Shown one piece after another: positions 1 to 11,196 of a stretch of DNA of 64,000 nt (positions within the stretch are counted from its first letter, which is position 1; each line of letters starts with the position of its first letter). The position numbers were made by a program, and so were the translations under genes. The stretch is from NCBI GenBank assembly GCA_038501625.1, contig JAZAYU010000009.1, positions 6,872,396 through 6,936,395 of the forward strand. Direction: 5' to 3'. Under the pieces are notes generated by a model. That model worked only from the letters and a program-made list of their open reading frames with translations. It was not told the DNA's origin and made no database searches. Origin of the DNA: Corbicula japonica (Eukaryota > Mollusca > Bivalvia > Venerida > Cyrenidae).

Positions 1-261
1 TTAATAGTATTTCTTTCAAGGAAGCAAACAGTTAATATTCTGATCAAACTGCTCAGGTGTGGTCGCCCATGGGATAAAAAGCTTATCCTTGGAGTTAAGT
101 TTTATGAGTAACGATCGTTGTTTATTTTGCTTACAATCTAATCTTAGATAACAACAGACCGTCGAAGACGGGTCATTCTCCACGAATTGGTATTTTGTTA
201 CAAAAACGGTCAGTTGTATAACTATGAAGGTAAATTTTGTCGAATTTTCTTTCGGGGAGCA

Positions 262-830
262 TAACGATCATTTCTGTTAAATAATTTTAAAATACAATTG
301 CAAATAACAAAGTTTTGGGCCGGATATGATTTCGCTTCAAGGTCACACTATGACTTTTAACTTAAAGGTAGAACCCTAATTTTGCGCGCGACATGTCTTC
401 TCGATATGGTGATCATTCCCATGAAAAAAAATTAATCCAACTACAAATAAGTTATGGGCCAGACATGATTTTGCTTCAAGGTCATGCTGTGACCTTGACC
501 TTCAAGCTAGCGACCCAAATTATTCATACAACACGCCGTCTCGATATGGCGATCATTAATCTGTGAAATAATTTTAAAATGCAACTATAAATAAGAATGT
601 TATGGACCGGACAATATTTTGCTTCAAGATTATGCTGTGACCTCGACCTTGACGAGAGCGACCAAAATGTAGCGCGCGACAAGTCCTCTCGATATGATGA
701 TCATTAATGTCATTAATTTTAAAATGCTATTTCAGATAACAATGGTATGGGCCGGAATGCAGGACGGACGTACTTACTGGCGGACAACGTGGAGACAGTA
801 TGCCCCCCCCCCCCCGAATTTCATACGGGG
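262..830 (-). mobile_element. Pearl-like non-autonomous Helentron remnant, reverse orientation
   Basis: About four diverged units of ~140-148 bp repeat here; the marker TCGATATGRYGATCATT recurs at 401, 541 and 689. Each unit carries a 'gcttcaaggtca..gtgacc' stretch typical of bivalve dispersed repeats. The array runs into CGGACGGACGTAC and then a C-run after TATG (about 799-818), which is the inverse of the 5' end of the element at 14137. The far end with hairpin plus CTAGTT is not seen. Unit decay suggests an old copy. Confidence 0.55.
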
Positions 831-1299
831 AGCATTATAAAACGATTATACAAATTATGCAATATAATAAGTAGCAATTGTCCTCTTTTGCATTTTCTTC
901 GATATCCTCCTTTAAACAGTAGAGTTTCAAATAACAAGATATGACATTTTAAATTGGTGTGATTGACTTCTATAAAAAGGGCATTGCACAAAGCATACGA
1001 TACAGTAACTAATTTGTCTATAATTGGTTTTTCCACTTCTTCATGCATCAGATAGCGGAAGGTATAAACACCGAAATGGAAATTCTACGGCGAAATGGGC
1101 GAAATGGAAATTCGACGGCGAAATGGAAATAAACTAATACGTCGTAGGTTTCTACATCCGCAGTTGCGTATAAAATGACTGTGTGATGAAATTATTTGAT
1201 GATTTAGCTTGGGCCGAGTCTAACTGCTAAATCTTTTTGGTTATTTGAATGCTTTGTGTTAAGTTAGTGTGGTTGAACGGTAAAGTCCGAGGACTTCCG

Positions 1300-1900
1300 T
1301 CGGAAGGTATAAAAGCAATTACCGTTCATTGATACAGGGTAGCTCGCTCGACAATCCAGAGCGTACACGTCGCGAGCGGGGTGGAAGTCATCAACAGATC
1401 TCGTCAGCCGGCATCGTCGTGAAGGGAACCACTCTAAGCATTTTTACCATCGGGACCTGGATCGGCGATGTTTGGCGAGGTGTGTTGATGGCTTCGCGGA
1501 TACTGGAGAGCACCGTCTTCCCCCGGATCGGCCGCCCTTGGACGCTGTGGAAGCCTACGGAGAGACAGCAGGGAGGATCACAACATCTTCGGATGTCACA
1601 GATTACCATTGATCCAGTCCACTCGATCGAAGTAGGCGGAAACAGAAGAAGAGGACGGCCGGGACGGACTCCTGCAGCGTGGTGGCAGCACAATGCGGAT
1701 GGAGATGCCGGGGGTGTGGCCCTAATGAAAGTTATGGAAGTGTCCTTGGTCGGCGGTACTGGGTACACTCAATGTGCCCGGGAAACCGACCAGGGGTTCA
1801 GGGACGTCGGCGGCGGAAGAATCACGGCCAGAGGCACCACTACGGGGAGACCACCTCCGGATTGTCAGCGATGGATACACTTCATAGGTTGAATTAACCG
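1300..1900. other. GC/CpG-rich island of unknown role
   Basis: This block is strikingly richer in G, C and CpG than everything around it, and it lies just downstream of a TATA-like box. It contains overlapping open frames on both strands (1329-1892 +, 1391-1768 -). None shows a domain I recognise, and open frames on both strands are expected in GC-rich DNA where stop codons are rare. It could be the unmethylated promoter/first exon of an unseen transcript, part of a retroelement, or transferred DNA. I cannot choose between these from sequence alone. Confidence 0.4.
1308..1315 (+). promoter_or_regulatory. TATA-box-like motif
   Basis: TATAAAAG sits immediately after a perfect inverted repeat (CTTCCGTCGGAAG, 1294-1306) and about 30 bp before the start of the GC-rich island. 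Spacing is right for a core promoter firing to the right. No gene product could be assigned. Confidence 0.35.
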
Positions 1901-2718
1901 CAGTGCATTCATCTTTTTTTGGCATCAAAATTGGACCGTCAGGCACAGTTGCACCCCGCAACTACCAGTTTTAGGCATCCAAATTCAACTTTAATGGACC
2001 ACACCATAATGTCCTCGGTCAGAGGCGGGAGGGTCCTTAAACTGGGAATTAACAACAACAACAACATGATACAGGGCAGTCTGTTACTGAGTGTCGAGGT
2101 ATTCACATCATTGAATTTTGATTCAATATTTTGATGTGCATTGTAGGTCCAATATAGTACAGCTCTGTACTTAGCACAACTATTTGTACGCGACAAAGGC
2201 TTTTCTATATATGCGATATTTGCCTTTCGCGTACAACCCAGTTAGCATTCAAATCAATGCGGAAAATTTTCCTTCTATTTCTATATGCCGCCGATGGGAA
2301 TTTGATCGCATCGTTGGCGGCTCCATAAAGCATCTTAAACCATATGTACCTTTAAAAAATTTACATACCTGAAAAGCCACATTCAAGTAGAATCAATATA
2401 TGTAATCCTTTATAAATAACGGTTTCGTTTTTTATGCAAAACTCTTTTAAACCTGCACCCATGTCAACAAATTTCGATTTCCGCGCTTCAAGTTTACCTG
2501 ACTCACGACGTCACGTTTATCGATAAATAACAGAATTTAAATCGGGTCGATTTCCACCACAGTTTTGATCGTAACTGCTTGAGACGTAAAGAACAGACAT
2601 CTGTAAAAAGTCAGTATGATAATGGGTCTGTGCTTGCAGTCGAATTATTGAGACTACTCTGTACTAGGACATATTGACCGGGCTGTTTCAACGTTTATGG
2701 TGTGAATAGTATTGGTTG
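1901..2718. other. No gene recognised
   Basis: AT-rich sequence with a short AAC repeat at about 2049-2065. Short open frames here show no domain, good start context or splice signals. Nothing supportable is seen. Confidence 0.5.
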
Positions 2719-3215
2719 AAGCTAGGGATGATAGGGCTTTTAGATAGTGAACTCAGACAATTGCTGGAAACACATGCGTCTGAGCCACTTGTAAGGTAGC
2801 TTCAGCATAAGTGTTGAGGATAGGGTTTAGAATAGTGTCTTCAGACAATTGCTGGAAACACATGCGTCTGAGACACTTGTGTCCCTAAGGTAGCTTCAGA
2901 GTAGGTGATGAGGGTAGGGTTTCTAGATAGTGCCTTCAGACAATTGCTGGAAACACATGCGTCTGAGACACTTCTGTCCCCAAGGTAGCTTCAGAGTAGG
3001 TGTTGAGGGTAGGTTAATATCTAGATAGTGCCTTCAGACAATTGCTGGACACACATGCGTCTGAGACATTTTGGTCCCTCAGGTAGCTTCAGAGTAGGTG
3101 TTGAGGATAGGTGTTAGGTTTGACAGTGTTCTCGGACTAATTAATGCTGACGAAGAGGTTCTCGCATCCTCGGGATATCACATAAGTCTGAGACACTATT
3201 GTCCAGCAGGGATTA
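2719..3215 (+). repeat. Minisatellite, unit about 88-98 bp, about 5 copies
   Basis: The phrase CAGACAATTGCTGG recurs at 2754, 2842, 2937 and 3035, each time followed by ACACATGCGTCTGAG and a 'ggtagcttcag' segment. A fifth, degenerate copy ends near 3215. Spacings are 88, 95 and 98 bp. No open frame is shared across the units. Confidence 0.85.
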
Positions 3216-4440
3216 GTGTTGAGTGAATGTTTGAAGTCGTTTTGATTGAGGTTTTGTTTGAATACTGATTGTTCATGATTTTGTTGAGCACGGTTTGAAA
3301 GTTCTGGTTGCTATGATTTGATCATTGTAAGAGTGTAATTTATTGTTTGAGGATTTGTTGAACCTTGTAGTTCGAAGCTTCATTGTAATAGTTAATTGCT
3401 CAGCGTATGCGTTGATGGTGTGCTTGGGGTTCATGTAAGATTGTTTTAATTTCTAACTGTGATTGTGCTCAGGGTGAGTGACTGGGAGTTTAAGAATAAT
3501 CATTTTGTCCAGGCGTTTATTGTCCTGGAGATTGTTTGCATATGTTCGGCTGATTCTAACCTTGATAATTTCGTTTCGTCCCAATCATTTCTGAAATCAT
3601 TATAATCATTTTGGAGCAAAGTAGCTCAGGAAAATTTTATTATATTGTTCAAAACAATATACATTGCTCAGACATCTTGAAATCATTTTAGGCGAAAAAT
3701 TATATATATAGGCTCAGACAAATAGTCTGTTTGTATGTGCCTTCCGCTCGGGGCACGTTACAACTGTGACAAAGTCTTCGGTTTACCAACTAGCGGGTAA
3801 TTCCGATACCGCGTTTACTCAATCGGTATAGTAAGGCAGTTTGGTGATGTCATTTCCGGACTCCGCTGAAATTTCCGAAGATTTATGTTTTACAATAATT
3901 TGTAGGAATGTGAATGTGTAACAATACATACTTGCAGAAGTAATTACATTTTATCATGTTATAAACTGGCGCAGTCATTGTCAACAACGTTTTGTGTTTG
4001 CAAGGAACTGTGATTTAACGGGGCCCTTATAAAAGCCGCGATATGACATTAAAAAGAGCACTCGGATACACCAATATACCGTTAAAAGCTGTTAAATTAC
4101 CCCGCGAATTATACTGGTAAAATAGTCTGTTGCACGACACACATTAATTTTGAAATTGCACCTCTTAAAAATTTGCCATTAACACCAGACCAATTTTCTA
4201 AAGTCTAAACAATACATGTTTGAAGGTTAAAATAACTTTAAAGCAATTTATACTCCATGAATTTATTGCCACACAGTGATATCAATCCCTATAGGAAGGG
4301 TCAATCCCTAAGAAAACAGTCACTTGCATGTTGAATCATATTAAGCTTAATTCTTGGTTATAATTTTATTGATAGATATTTATATTTATAGTCTTGCCCC
4401 TTTGTTGATGTCAGACTCTGACCATTTATAAAAATAGAAT
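3216..4440. other. Intergenic, nothing certain
   Basis: AT-rich non-coding sequence. A TATATATAGG run lies at about 3701-3712 and a TGGCGCAGTC word at 3966, which resembles a retroelement primer-binding site. No gag/pol follows, so I do not call a retroelement. Confidence 0.4.
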
Positions 4441-4698
4441 TATTATGCTCCCCACAAAGTAGGAGGCATGGAGGCATATAGAGTTGCACTCATTTATATG
4501 TACTTCCCCCAAATTGTGCCATTAACTAACGCATATTTCTTCTAAATTTAAACTTGCACTGATGACCAAGCAGGATGTGTAGATATTAGATGATCATAAA
4601 GAAATGATTTTTTTCCTATGGCCATTTTTACCAGAGATATCCTTTTGTTACAAAAACTGTAGTAGTTGGGGCATCAATGTCGGAGGACACATTCTAGT
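4441..4698 (+). mobile_element. Short pearl-like Helentron copy (single core unit)
   Basis: Starts with a C-rich hairpin (TGCTCCCCACAAAGTAGGAGGCAT) and the ATATAGAGTTGCACTC block seen at 14160. It holds one core unit (about 4540-4640) related to the 155-bp unit at 14.2 kb, and ends with a hairpin (TGTC..GGACA) followed by CATTCTAGTT. That is the same end structure as the long copy ending at 16926. Confidence 0.65.
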
Positions 4699-5003
4699 TT
4701 TTAACGGTCACCATTTGCATTAATTTTGTTTGTCACACTCACACATGAACATGATTTTTGTTAATTCAAATATTTTATTAATAAAACCTAAGCTGGGCGG
4801 GTCTAGTTTTTCTACATGGTTGCATTTTGTAATTTAGTTATTTGAGCCTGCTTTGGAATGTCAGTCAGAGTAGTTACCCAATGATATATGAATCTAAAAA
4901 TGGTTCATAATAACCATTTTTCCTTTTCAGTTGTCTTTATGTAGCCTTTACAACTATTGAGTGGACTGGTTGAGAGATTATAATCTACATGTAGTCAGCA
5001 AAC

Positions 5004-5123
5004 ATGTCCAGCCATATTTCCATCCAGCCACCTGCCACACAGGCCTCTGTGCTAGAAAACAGTGTCTGGAAACCTGTCGATGCAAGTGAAACACAGGCAG
5101 TTATAAACAATGTTCAACAAATG
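5004..5123 (+). CDS. Coding exon 1 (shared 5' exon) of the split locus
   Basis: First coding exon, 40 codons beginning MSSHISIQPP. An in-frame TAG at 4992-4994 lies just upstream of the ATG, which fixes this start. The exon itself probably begins at 4931, after a pyrimidine tract and AG (4929-4930), so 4931-5003 would be 5' UTR and a further non-coding exon must lie upstream. It ends at ATG|GTAAGT (donor 5124), phase 0. The peptide is polar with no recognised domain. It is too short to be convincing alone; support comes from the start context, strong splice signals and the in-phase continuation at 5630. Confidence 0.7.
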
Positions 5124-5629
5124 GTAAGTACTTTATTTATTAATATATCTAAAATAAAACCCTTATGAAAGTTTAGACACCCTTTCCTTGTATTTGGTTG
5201 TACTAGCTTACATAAAAATATTCCAAATATATATTTGGAGATCCGTTGTTGTGACTGTTCTTTTTGGGGGCAGATTTCTTATAAATTTGAAACAAAACAA
5301 GGTATTGGACTTTCAAGATTTTGCAATTTTTTGTTTTAAGAAAATACCTGTTTGTAATTATACAAATTTAACATATAAATATAAACACATGGTGAATAAT
5401 AAGAAGTGTTTGATTGTTCAAACTGTAGTGCTGCTGAAAATAGTCATACACAGAATTTACAAAATTACATTGATAAAATTTTTATACTGTAAATCATTCT
5501 TTGTTGTCAATGTTTTAATACAAGTAGCTGGTTGAAATTGACACAAGTCTCCAAACTGATCAATCACAAGTTAGAGTTTTGGGACTCCTGGTCATAGGCC
5601 TAGTGCTAATATGGTGTTTACTTTTCCAG

Positions 5630-5780
5630 CTTGAGCAGCTATGTTTACGAAGTGGTATCAATTCCATTCTGGTAACTGTGGGTCCATTTGGTGAAATCGG
5701 CGTGCATGGCTCACAGAAAGGTCAGCTGTTTCTTAAAGAGAACTCGGATATAGGAGACAGATTTGCAAAAATGTGTACAG
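5630..5780 (+). CDS. Coding exon 2 (shared 5' exon) of the split locus
   Basis: Follows a pyrimidine-rich acceptor (CTTTTCCAG, 5621-5629) and ends at ACAG|GTAATT. It adds 50 codons plus one base, so the next exon must enter in phase 1. The peptide (residues 41-90) reads LEQLCLRSGINSILVTVGPF, then a GVHGSQKGQLFLKE stretch and GDRFAKMC. This looks like a small folded module, but I cannot name a family for it. Two downstream exons, at 7420 and 21686, both accept phase 1 and would both complete the split codon as Asp. Intron lengths would be 1.6 kb and 15.9 kb. Confidence 0.7.
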
Positions 5781-7419
5781 GTAATTACAGTAAATACCAG
5801 ACTTTTTCACTGATCTTTTATGGTGTTCCAGGTAATAGAATTTTGTGCTGATAACGTTTTAAAGATTAGTGAGAAAGAGGCTTCTTATGTCATCCTTTGG
5901 TTAAAAGGAGACACATTGGGATTACTTTGTCAGTCCATCACAAAAACTTACCATTAGCTGTAACTTTGTATAAATTACTGCAAGAATCTTTTTTGCATGC
6001 AGTTTTTGGATGAGAGTTGTTGATATTAACTAAATACTGAAGGTGAGGCTAGTCTAATGTTTCTGTAGTGATAATCAAGTAAAATATTCCAGAAAATTTA
6101 AATTTTGAAGAAGATTAATTATATGCTTTTGCAAAGCACACCATTCAGTATATATTTCTGGGAGATTACACTGTCCTAGGGAGTTGATTTATAGTTTGAA
6201 TGGACAAAGAATATATCAAGCCACTCACTGTTGTCAGTGATGCTGTCACATATGTTTGGTTGAAGTTTGCATGCAATGCTCTCCTTCCCACCCCCTATAG
6301 GCAGACAGAGTGAAGAGTTTCGCATCCAAGAGCCAAGTCCTATGGTCTTACTGCAAAATTCACATGATTTGTCTCCCTTGCTGCTTCATTTTTGTACCAT
6401 ATTAAGTATATTTAATGAGTTGCTTACAAAAAGCAGTTGTGTATTGATAAGAAACTCAGGGTTATTCTGAGTGATAAATATGTAACCTTTTTTTTTTTTT
6501 AAAAAAAGAGGGCTTCTTTCCGCTATAAAAACTAAATCTGTAGAAGATTTTGTTCAGATATTCCCATTTCAAAACATTGTCACATTGTTGCTTATAACTT
6601 ATATGTATGGTTGCAATTTAACTTATAATAAAACTTAGAACATAGTCTTCATTGTCAATAAAATGTGCATTACCAACAGAATCATTCAGTAAATTTAAGT
6701 GAGGCCCTTTCAGAAGACTGAAATCTTAACTTTCTATGTATAATTTGATTATAATTTTACTTTCATGCTATCAGTATGATGGAGAAGTTTTTGACTTGGC
6801 TTGCTCTAATGTTAATTTTGTTAGCTTTAAAGCAGAACTGTTCATTAACTGTCTATTGCATATATAGGACTGTGATAAAAATGCAATACTTTTGCCTTGA
6901 GCCTTGTGTATACAATGTCATGTATGCAAGACTTGAATTATGTATATGAAATTGTAAATTATTATAAAATTACCAAATTATTTGTATTAGAACTTTTTTT
7001 TACTGAGCTGTCTCAACAGTTGAAAACATAACAAGACTACAGGATACACCCTGCTAGTAAAAAAATGAATTACTGCTGACCAAGGGCATCCACAGCCTGT
7101 TGAGAAAATATGGTATATGTGGGAAGTACATGGTTGGATTACATCTCTTATATATTTTGTGCTTTGTGTAGTGATTAATCTCAAACATGTTGAAATGGTG
7201 AAATCAGAAAAGATAGTGCTCAAATTCTCAAGTCACAATTTTCATATTTTTATATAAAAAAAAATAACTGTAATCAGAATTTGTTTTGGCAAACAAATGG
7301 CTTATAAAAATGGCCTTGAAAAAAGTTCATCATTTTAACATGTCTGCAGAAAGATAACTGAGTATGTGTGAAATATCTGTGACACCGAGATGTGAGCGGT
7401 CTATTATTTCTGATTTCAG

Positions 7420-8750
7420 ATCATGATGTCTGGACCTTGCTTGGAGCTCAGAAGCGTTTTCTTGAGATTGGAAGAGCTAATCAGAATAAAAATGTTTTCA
7501 ATGAGAAGGGAGATTATCCTCTTGACTTCTCAAATGAGAGAGGAGGTTACTTCCCTGGACAGTCTGGAGCTGGCGACCGTGGTAATGTGCAAGATAATTC
7601 ATTCATCCAAGGAATTTTATCTCAGGGCGGAAACCAGAATAAAAATTACCAGCCAAATACATTTGCTCACAGTTCTTTTGGTCAGTATGATGCCCGTCCT
7701 AACTACACAGCCAGTGCATTCTTCCAAGGTGGTTTTTCTCAGGGGGTAGTTGGAACTGAAAGCTTCCCCCAGACATCTTTTGTACAAGGCCTAGATGTTA
7801 CTGGAAATACAAATCTGGGAAACACAATGCTTGCACAGACTAGCACTGCAGGTACATCTCAGTGTTCCCCACAAGATAAAAACAACAGTGTGATTCAGAA
7901 TGAGGCTGAACTCATCAAGGAAATGTTAAATAGCACCCCTGTTCAGGACATCATCATGTCTTCATCAAAAAGTAATAAAGATACAAAAAACATAAAAAAA
8001 GAGAAGACTGATAAAGAGAAAGAAGCAGCAAAGAGGAAAAGAGAAAGGAGACCCGAGACCTGGCAGAGAAATGTGAAGAAGAAGTTAAAAACGGAAGGCA
8101 AAGCATACGTAAATGCTAAAGGTAAACTTGTGCCAGCTAAAGTAATGGGTGCTGTAGATTGTACCAAGTGTAAGCAAAGATGCACAGAAAAGATCTCGGA
8201 GGAAACAAGGAAGAAAATCTTTGATTGGTTTTGGAAGCTTGGATCTTACACAGCACAAAAAGAATTTGTGGTTTCTCGTGTCACTCAAGTGGCAACTAAG
8301 ACCACCAAACGAAGACATGTTCATAGACTGTTCTCTTTTGAGATCAATGGAAGGTATGAGTCAGTGTGTAAACCATTTTTTTCTAAAACACTAGGTATTG
8401 GTGACAGTTACATCTACAAAGCTTTTGAACAAAAAGCTCGTGATTTGTTTGTACAAGATGGTCGAGGGAAGCATGCCCCTGTTAACAAGACAAGTGAAGA
8501 TCAAATAGAAGGTGTGCATGATCATCTAAGCAGTTACCTCTCAGAATATCCTACCAGTAGTCCCCTGCCAAAGAACATACATGCTGTCAAATGGTATGAT
8601 GAATATCATAATAAGTGTAATGATGAAAACAGAAAACCAGTTTCAAAGCATATTTACAGGAAAATATTTCAGGAATTCGTTCGGAGATATCCAGTTCCAC
8701 CAGAGAAAAAAGAGCCAGGCAGTGAACAATCCACTACAGAAGCTAAATAA
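7420..8750 (+). CDS. Terminal exon A: uncharacterized protein with Cys motif and conserved C-terminal domain
   Basis: Acceptor TGATTTCAG ends at 7419. Joined to exons 1-2 this gives a 533-residue protein ending at TAA 8748-8750. Residues about 91-270 are low-complexity, rich in N, Q, G, S and F (recurrent 'FxQGxxSQG'). Residues about 275-310 are highly basic (KRKRERRPETWQRNVKKK), consistent with nuclear or nucleic-acid-binding function. Cysteines 338, 341 and 345 (CTKCKQRC) open a domain containing KIFDWFWKLGSYTAQ, a VCKPFFSKTLGI segment and RGKH. I recognise this block from uncharacterized, partly transposon-associated proteins of arthropods and other invertebrates; its biochemical role is unknown to me. 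The frame is intact for 444 codons, which argues for a live gene. An ATG at 7423 lies in another frame and should not be used. The first nine codons before 7420 in the same frame are intron. Confidence 0.75.
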
Positions 8751-9064
8751 TGATAATTTTAAACCCGTCTAGAAAATTCAGTTCATTTATGTAAATCTAT
8801 AAAATGAAAAATAATGTGCGATCATAATTAAATCTAGATAAGTTACAGATGACTGTGGAATACAAAATTAAGAAAAGCTGATTATTTCACATTAGTCTCA
8901 TAGCAAACTTCTGTAAGACCATGTTGTTAAGAAAATACGTCAGCTTAAGTTCATTAAAGGTATTTAGAGACAGATTTTTTTTTAAAAGACAGCAATATAT
9001 CAACATTTAGCAGATCTATCAATATTTAATTTTCACCTTTTGATAGATTACAGAGACCCCTTTT

Positions 9065-9269
9065 AACCCTTTACTCCATAGATACACCTTTATTGCATTG
9101 GCAAACAGTGTAGATCCAGATCAGCCTGAGCAATCGTGCTGTTCACCTTTTGATTTATTAGGTTATTTCTGACAAAAAAAGTGGACAGTGCAGATCCTGA
9201 TCAGACAACATGGATGTGCCGGCAGATCTGGATCTACACTGTTCACATAAAAATGGAGAAAAGGGTTAA
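9065..9269. mobile_element. MITE family B, copy B1 (full)
   Basis: Imperfect terminal inverted repeats: AACCCTTTACTCCAT at the left and ATGGAGAAAAGGGTTAA at the right. Internal arms carry 'gtgtagatccagatcagcc' and its inverse. Same family as copies at 9767, 10840, 13646 and 20162. Confidence 0.75.
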
Positions 9270-9482
9270 GATGCTGCCATCACCTGTGCCTGTTGTTATT
9301 ATGATATATGTACATCTCACAGTCAATGTTACCACTTACTCTTCATCTTTAGAGTAAATGTTTGGTTGTACAGTACTTAGGAAAAGTATTCTGGTAGAAT
9401 ACTGTATGATACAATGTATATGAAATTTGCAATACGTTTATAAATATACAATTTCGAACAATTCTGCTGACTAGGGCTAAAT

Positions 9483-9609
9483 GTTATAAAACTAAGATTC
9501 GAAACCAGTCTCAATCTCTGATTGGCTGAAATGGTGACTTGGTTGCCTTTTCAGCCAATTAGATGCTTGAGATTTGAGACTGGTTTCAAATCTCAGTTAA
9601 AATTATAAT
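9483..9609. mobile_element. Palindromic MITE family A, copy A1 (diverged)
   Basis: Two arms in inverse order: ACCAGTCTCAATCT..GATTGGCTGAAAT and TTTCAGCCAATTAGATGC..GAGACTGGTTTC, around a short centre. Relative to the 10.9-kb copy it lacks one 'caag' segment and has lost its outermost bases. Confidence 0.75.
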
Positions 9610-9738
9610 CTTCAGCATAGCATGTGAGAAGTATCACAAATTGTACATGTAAGTTGTAGTAGATAAATTTGTATTATCATTCCTGGTCATGGGATAGCTG
9701 TTGTGTTGTATAAAACCTACTTCAAGGTACTACACTTT

Positions 9739-9744
9739 AATAAA
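9739..9744 (+). promoter_or_regulatory. Candidate poly(A) signal
   Basis: Canonical AATAAA followed by a T-rich context about 1 kb after the terminal exon A stop codon. Confidence 0.45.
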
Positions 9745-9766
9745 GTCTCTATTCCAAACCTACAAT

Positions 9767-9842
9767 TAACTCTTTACTTGATGGGATATTATTTATTACC
9801 TATATAGGCAACCACTGTAGATCCAGATCAGTCTGCACATAC
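9767..9842. mobile_element. MITE family B, copy B2 (left-end fragment)
   Basis: Begins TTAACTCTTTACTTGATGGG and continues into ACTGTAGATCCAGATCAGTC, matching the left third of copy B1. The right end is missing. Confidence 0.5.
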
Positions 9843-9849
9843 ATTATTT

Positions 9850-10839
9850 GTCTGTTGGTGGTTTGTGTATTTCACATTTATTAATTATAATATATCCTAA
9901 TGAATCTAATGTAGATCATGATCTAATTGCAAGGATTTGCATGTTGGTATGGTCCTTAACTGGTCACACTTGAGTTAGGAGACATTACAATAGAGTAAAG
10001 TGGAATAGACCAATAACTTTTCTGCTTTCCTACGACATATGACAATCCTATTCCACATTTTTGTCCATATTGAGTTCCATATACCAAAAAATACATCACA
10101 TTGAATGATCTCTTGTTTGCAAATACACATTAAAAATACAAAAATTCAAAGTGTGTGTGTGTTTTTTTAAAGAAAGTAAAAATAAAATTTAGTAAAATTT
10201 AAGCTTAGGATACTAACAGCAAGTGTAGCCTGTAAAACTGCTCAAAAGGAATCTACATTGTTTGGTATTTAGTCAATTATTTCTGCAAAATATATATCCC
10301 TTATTCAGACTGCGCAGATCTATGTACAGGCAGTTCTGAGTCTATCACAATTGTGACAGATGATGTGTTAAGCACTTAGAAGGTTACATTTGTCCTGGTC
10401 AAGGTTCAGCGTTATTGAACTGCTTTAGTTTGTTCCCTTTCTTTTTCCATTCAACATGCAGATCTGAAGAAATAAAATCTTTACTGTGGCTGTCCAGTAA
10501 TATCCCTTATGCTCTCTTATCGGTCTTAATATTTATTGTTACTAAATGATAAGTTAAGAATGTATTTGATTTCCTTTTTTGTTTGTACATTAATAGCTAG
10601 GCTGAGGCACAGCAGTTGTAGCTTTTCCATGTCGGCAATTAGCCCCATATCGGAAAAGGCAATTTGTTTTGTCTATGGGATTTTTGTTATTGTTTTGTTA
10701 TTCTTTTTTACTCTTGCTACATGACCTTTAGAACTTGAAACCTGGAAATGTTTTTTTAACACAAAGAGCACAATTTGCATAGACATATAATAGATGAGAA
10801 CACATGATTGTTTTAATTAAAATAACCTTTTCCTGCATA
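9850..10839. other. No gene recognised
   Basis: AT-rich intergenic sequence (or intron of the proposed long transcript). Short open frames here show no domain or splice context. Confidence 0.5.
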
Positions 10840-11196
10840 TATATGCATGTGCTTCCAATGTAGAGCCAGGTAAGCCAGCACATCCTTGCCCTCAGATCAG
10901 TGCCCAAGGTTATAAAACTGAGCATGGAAACCAGTCTCAAATCTCAAGCATCCGATTGGCTGAAATGGCGACTGGTCGCCATTTCAGCCAATCAGATGCT
11001 TGAGATTTGAGACTGGTTTCCAATCTCAGCTTTATAACCTTGGGACCTGGACTGCACTGGTCACGGTTTGGTCATAAATAACCCAATGAATCTAAAAGCA
11101 AACAGTGCAGATACTGATCAGATGGCACAGATGTGCAGGCTGATCCTGATTTACACTGTTGCCCACCCAATAGGGTTCTCTCTATGGAGTAAATGG
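10840..11196. mobile_element. MITE family B, copy B3, interrupted by an A element
   Basis: The left part (to 10900) and right part (from 11045) are both family B, ending ATGGAGTAAATGG near 11196. The A element at 10901-11044 splits it after GATCAG, so A moved after B had inserted. Confidence 0.65.
10901..11044. mobile_element. Palindromic MITE family A, copy A2 (near-perfect)
   Basis: A 144-bp near-perfect palindrome. The ends are TGCCCAAGGTTATAAAACTG and its inverse (ends CCTTGGGA), and the centre is GGCGACTGGTCGCC. Each arm contains an ATTGGCT/AGCCAAT (CCAAT-type) word. Arms are long enough to form a stable hairpin in single-stranded DNA or RNA. Confidence 0.9.

Larger units (their letters stand above)
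8751..9744 (+). other. Probable 3' UTR of terminal exon A
   Basis: Runs from the stop to an AATAAA at 9739-9744. It contains MITE copies B1 and A1, which would be part of the transcript. Extent is inferred from the first good AATAAA only; no open frame of note is present. Confidence 0.45.

Noticed and set aside
1329..1892. 187-codon protein gene
   Set aside because: GC-rich DNA gives overlapping long frames on both strands. No domain, good start or codon pattern was seen; kept only as a GC-rich island.
3966..3990. Retroelement primer-binding site (TGGCGCAGTC) next to an LTR
   Set aside because: No TG..CA-bounded repeat, polypurine tract or gag/pol was found near it; a 10-base match alone is weak.
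5188..5535. 115-codon open frame
   Set aside because: Lies in the intron between two well-bounded coding exons; composition is AT-rich and low-complexity.
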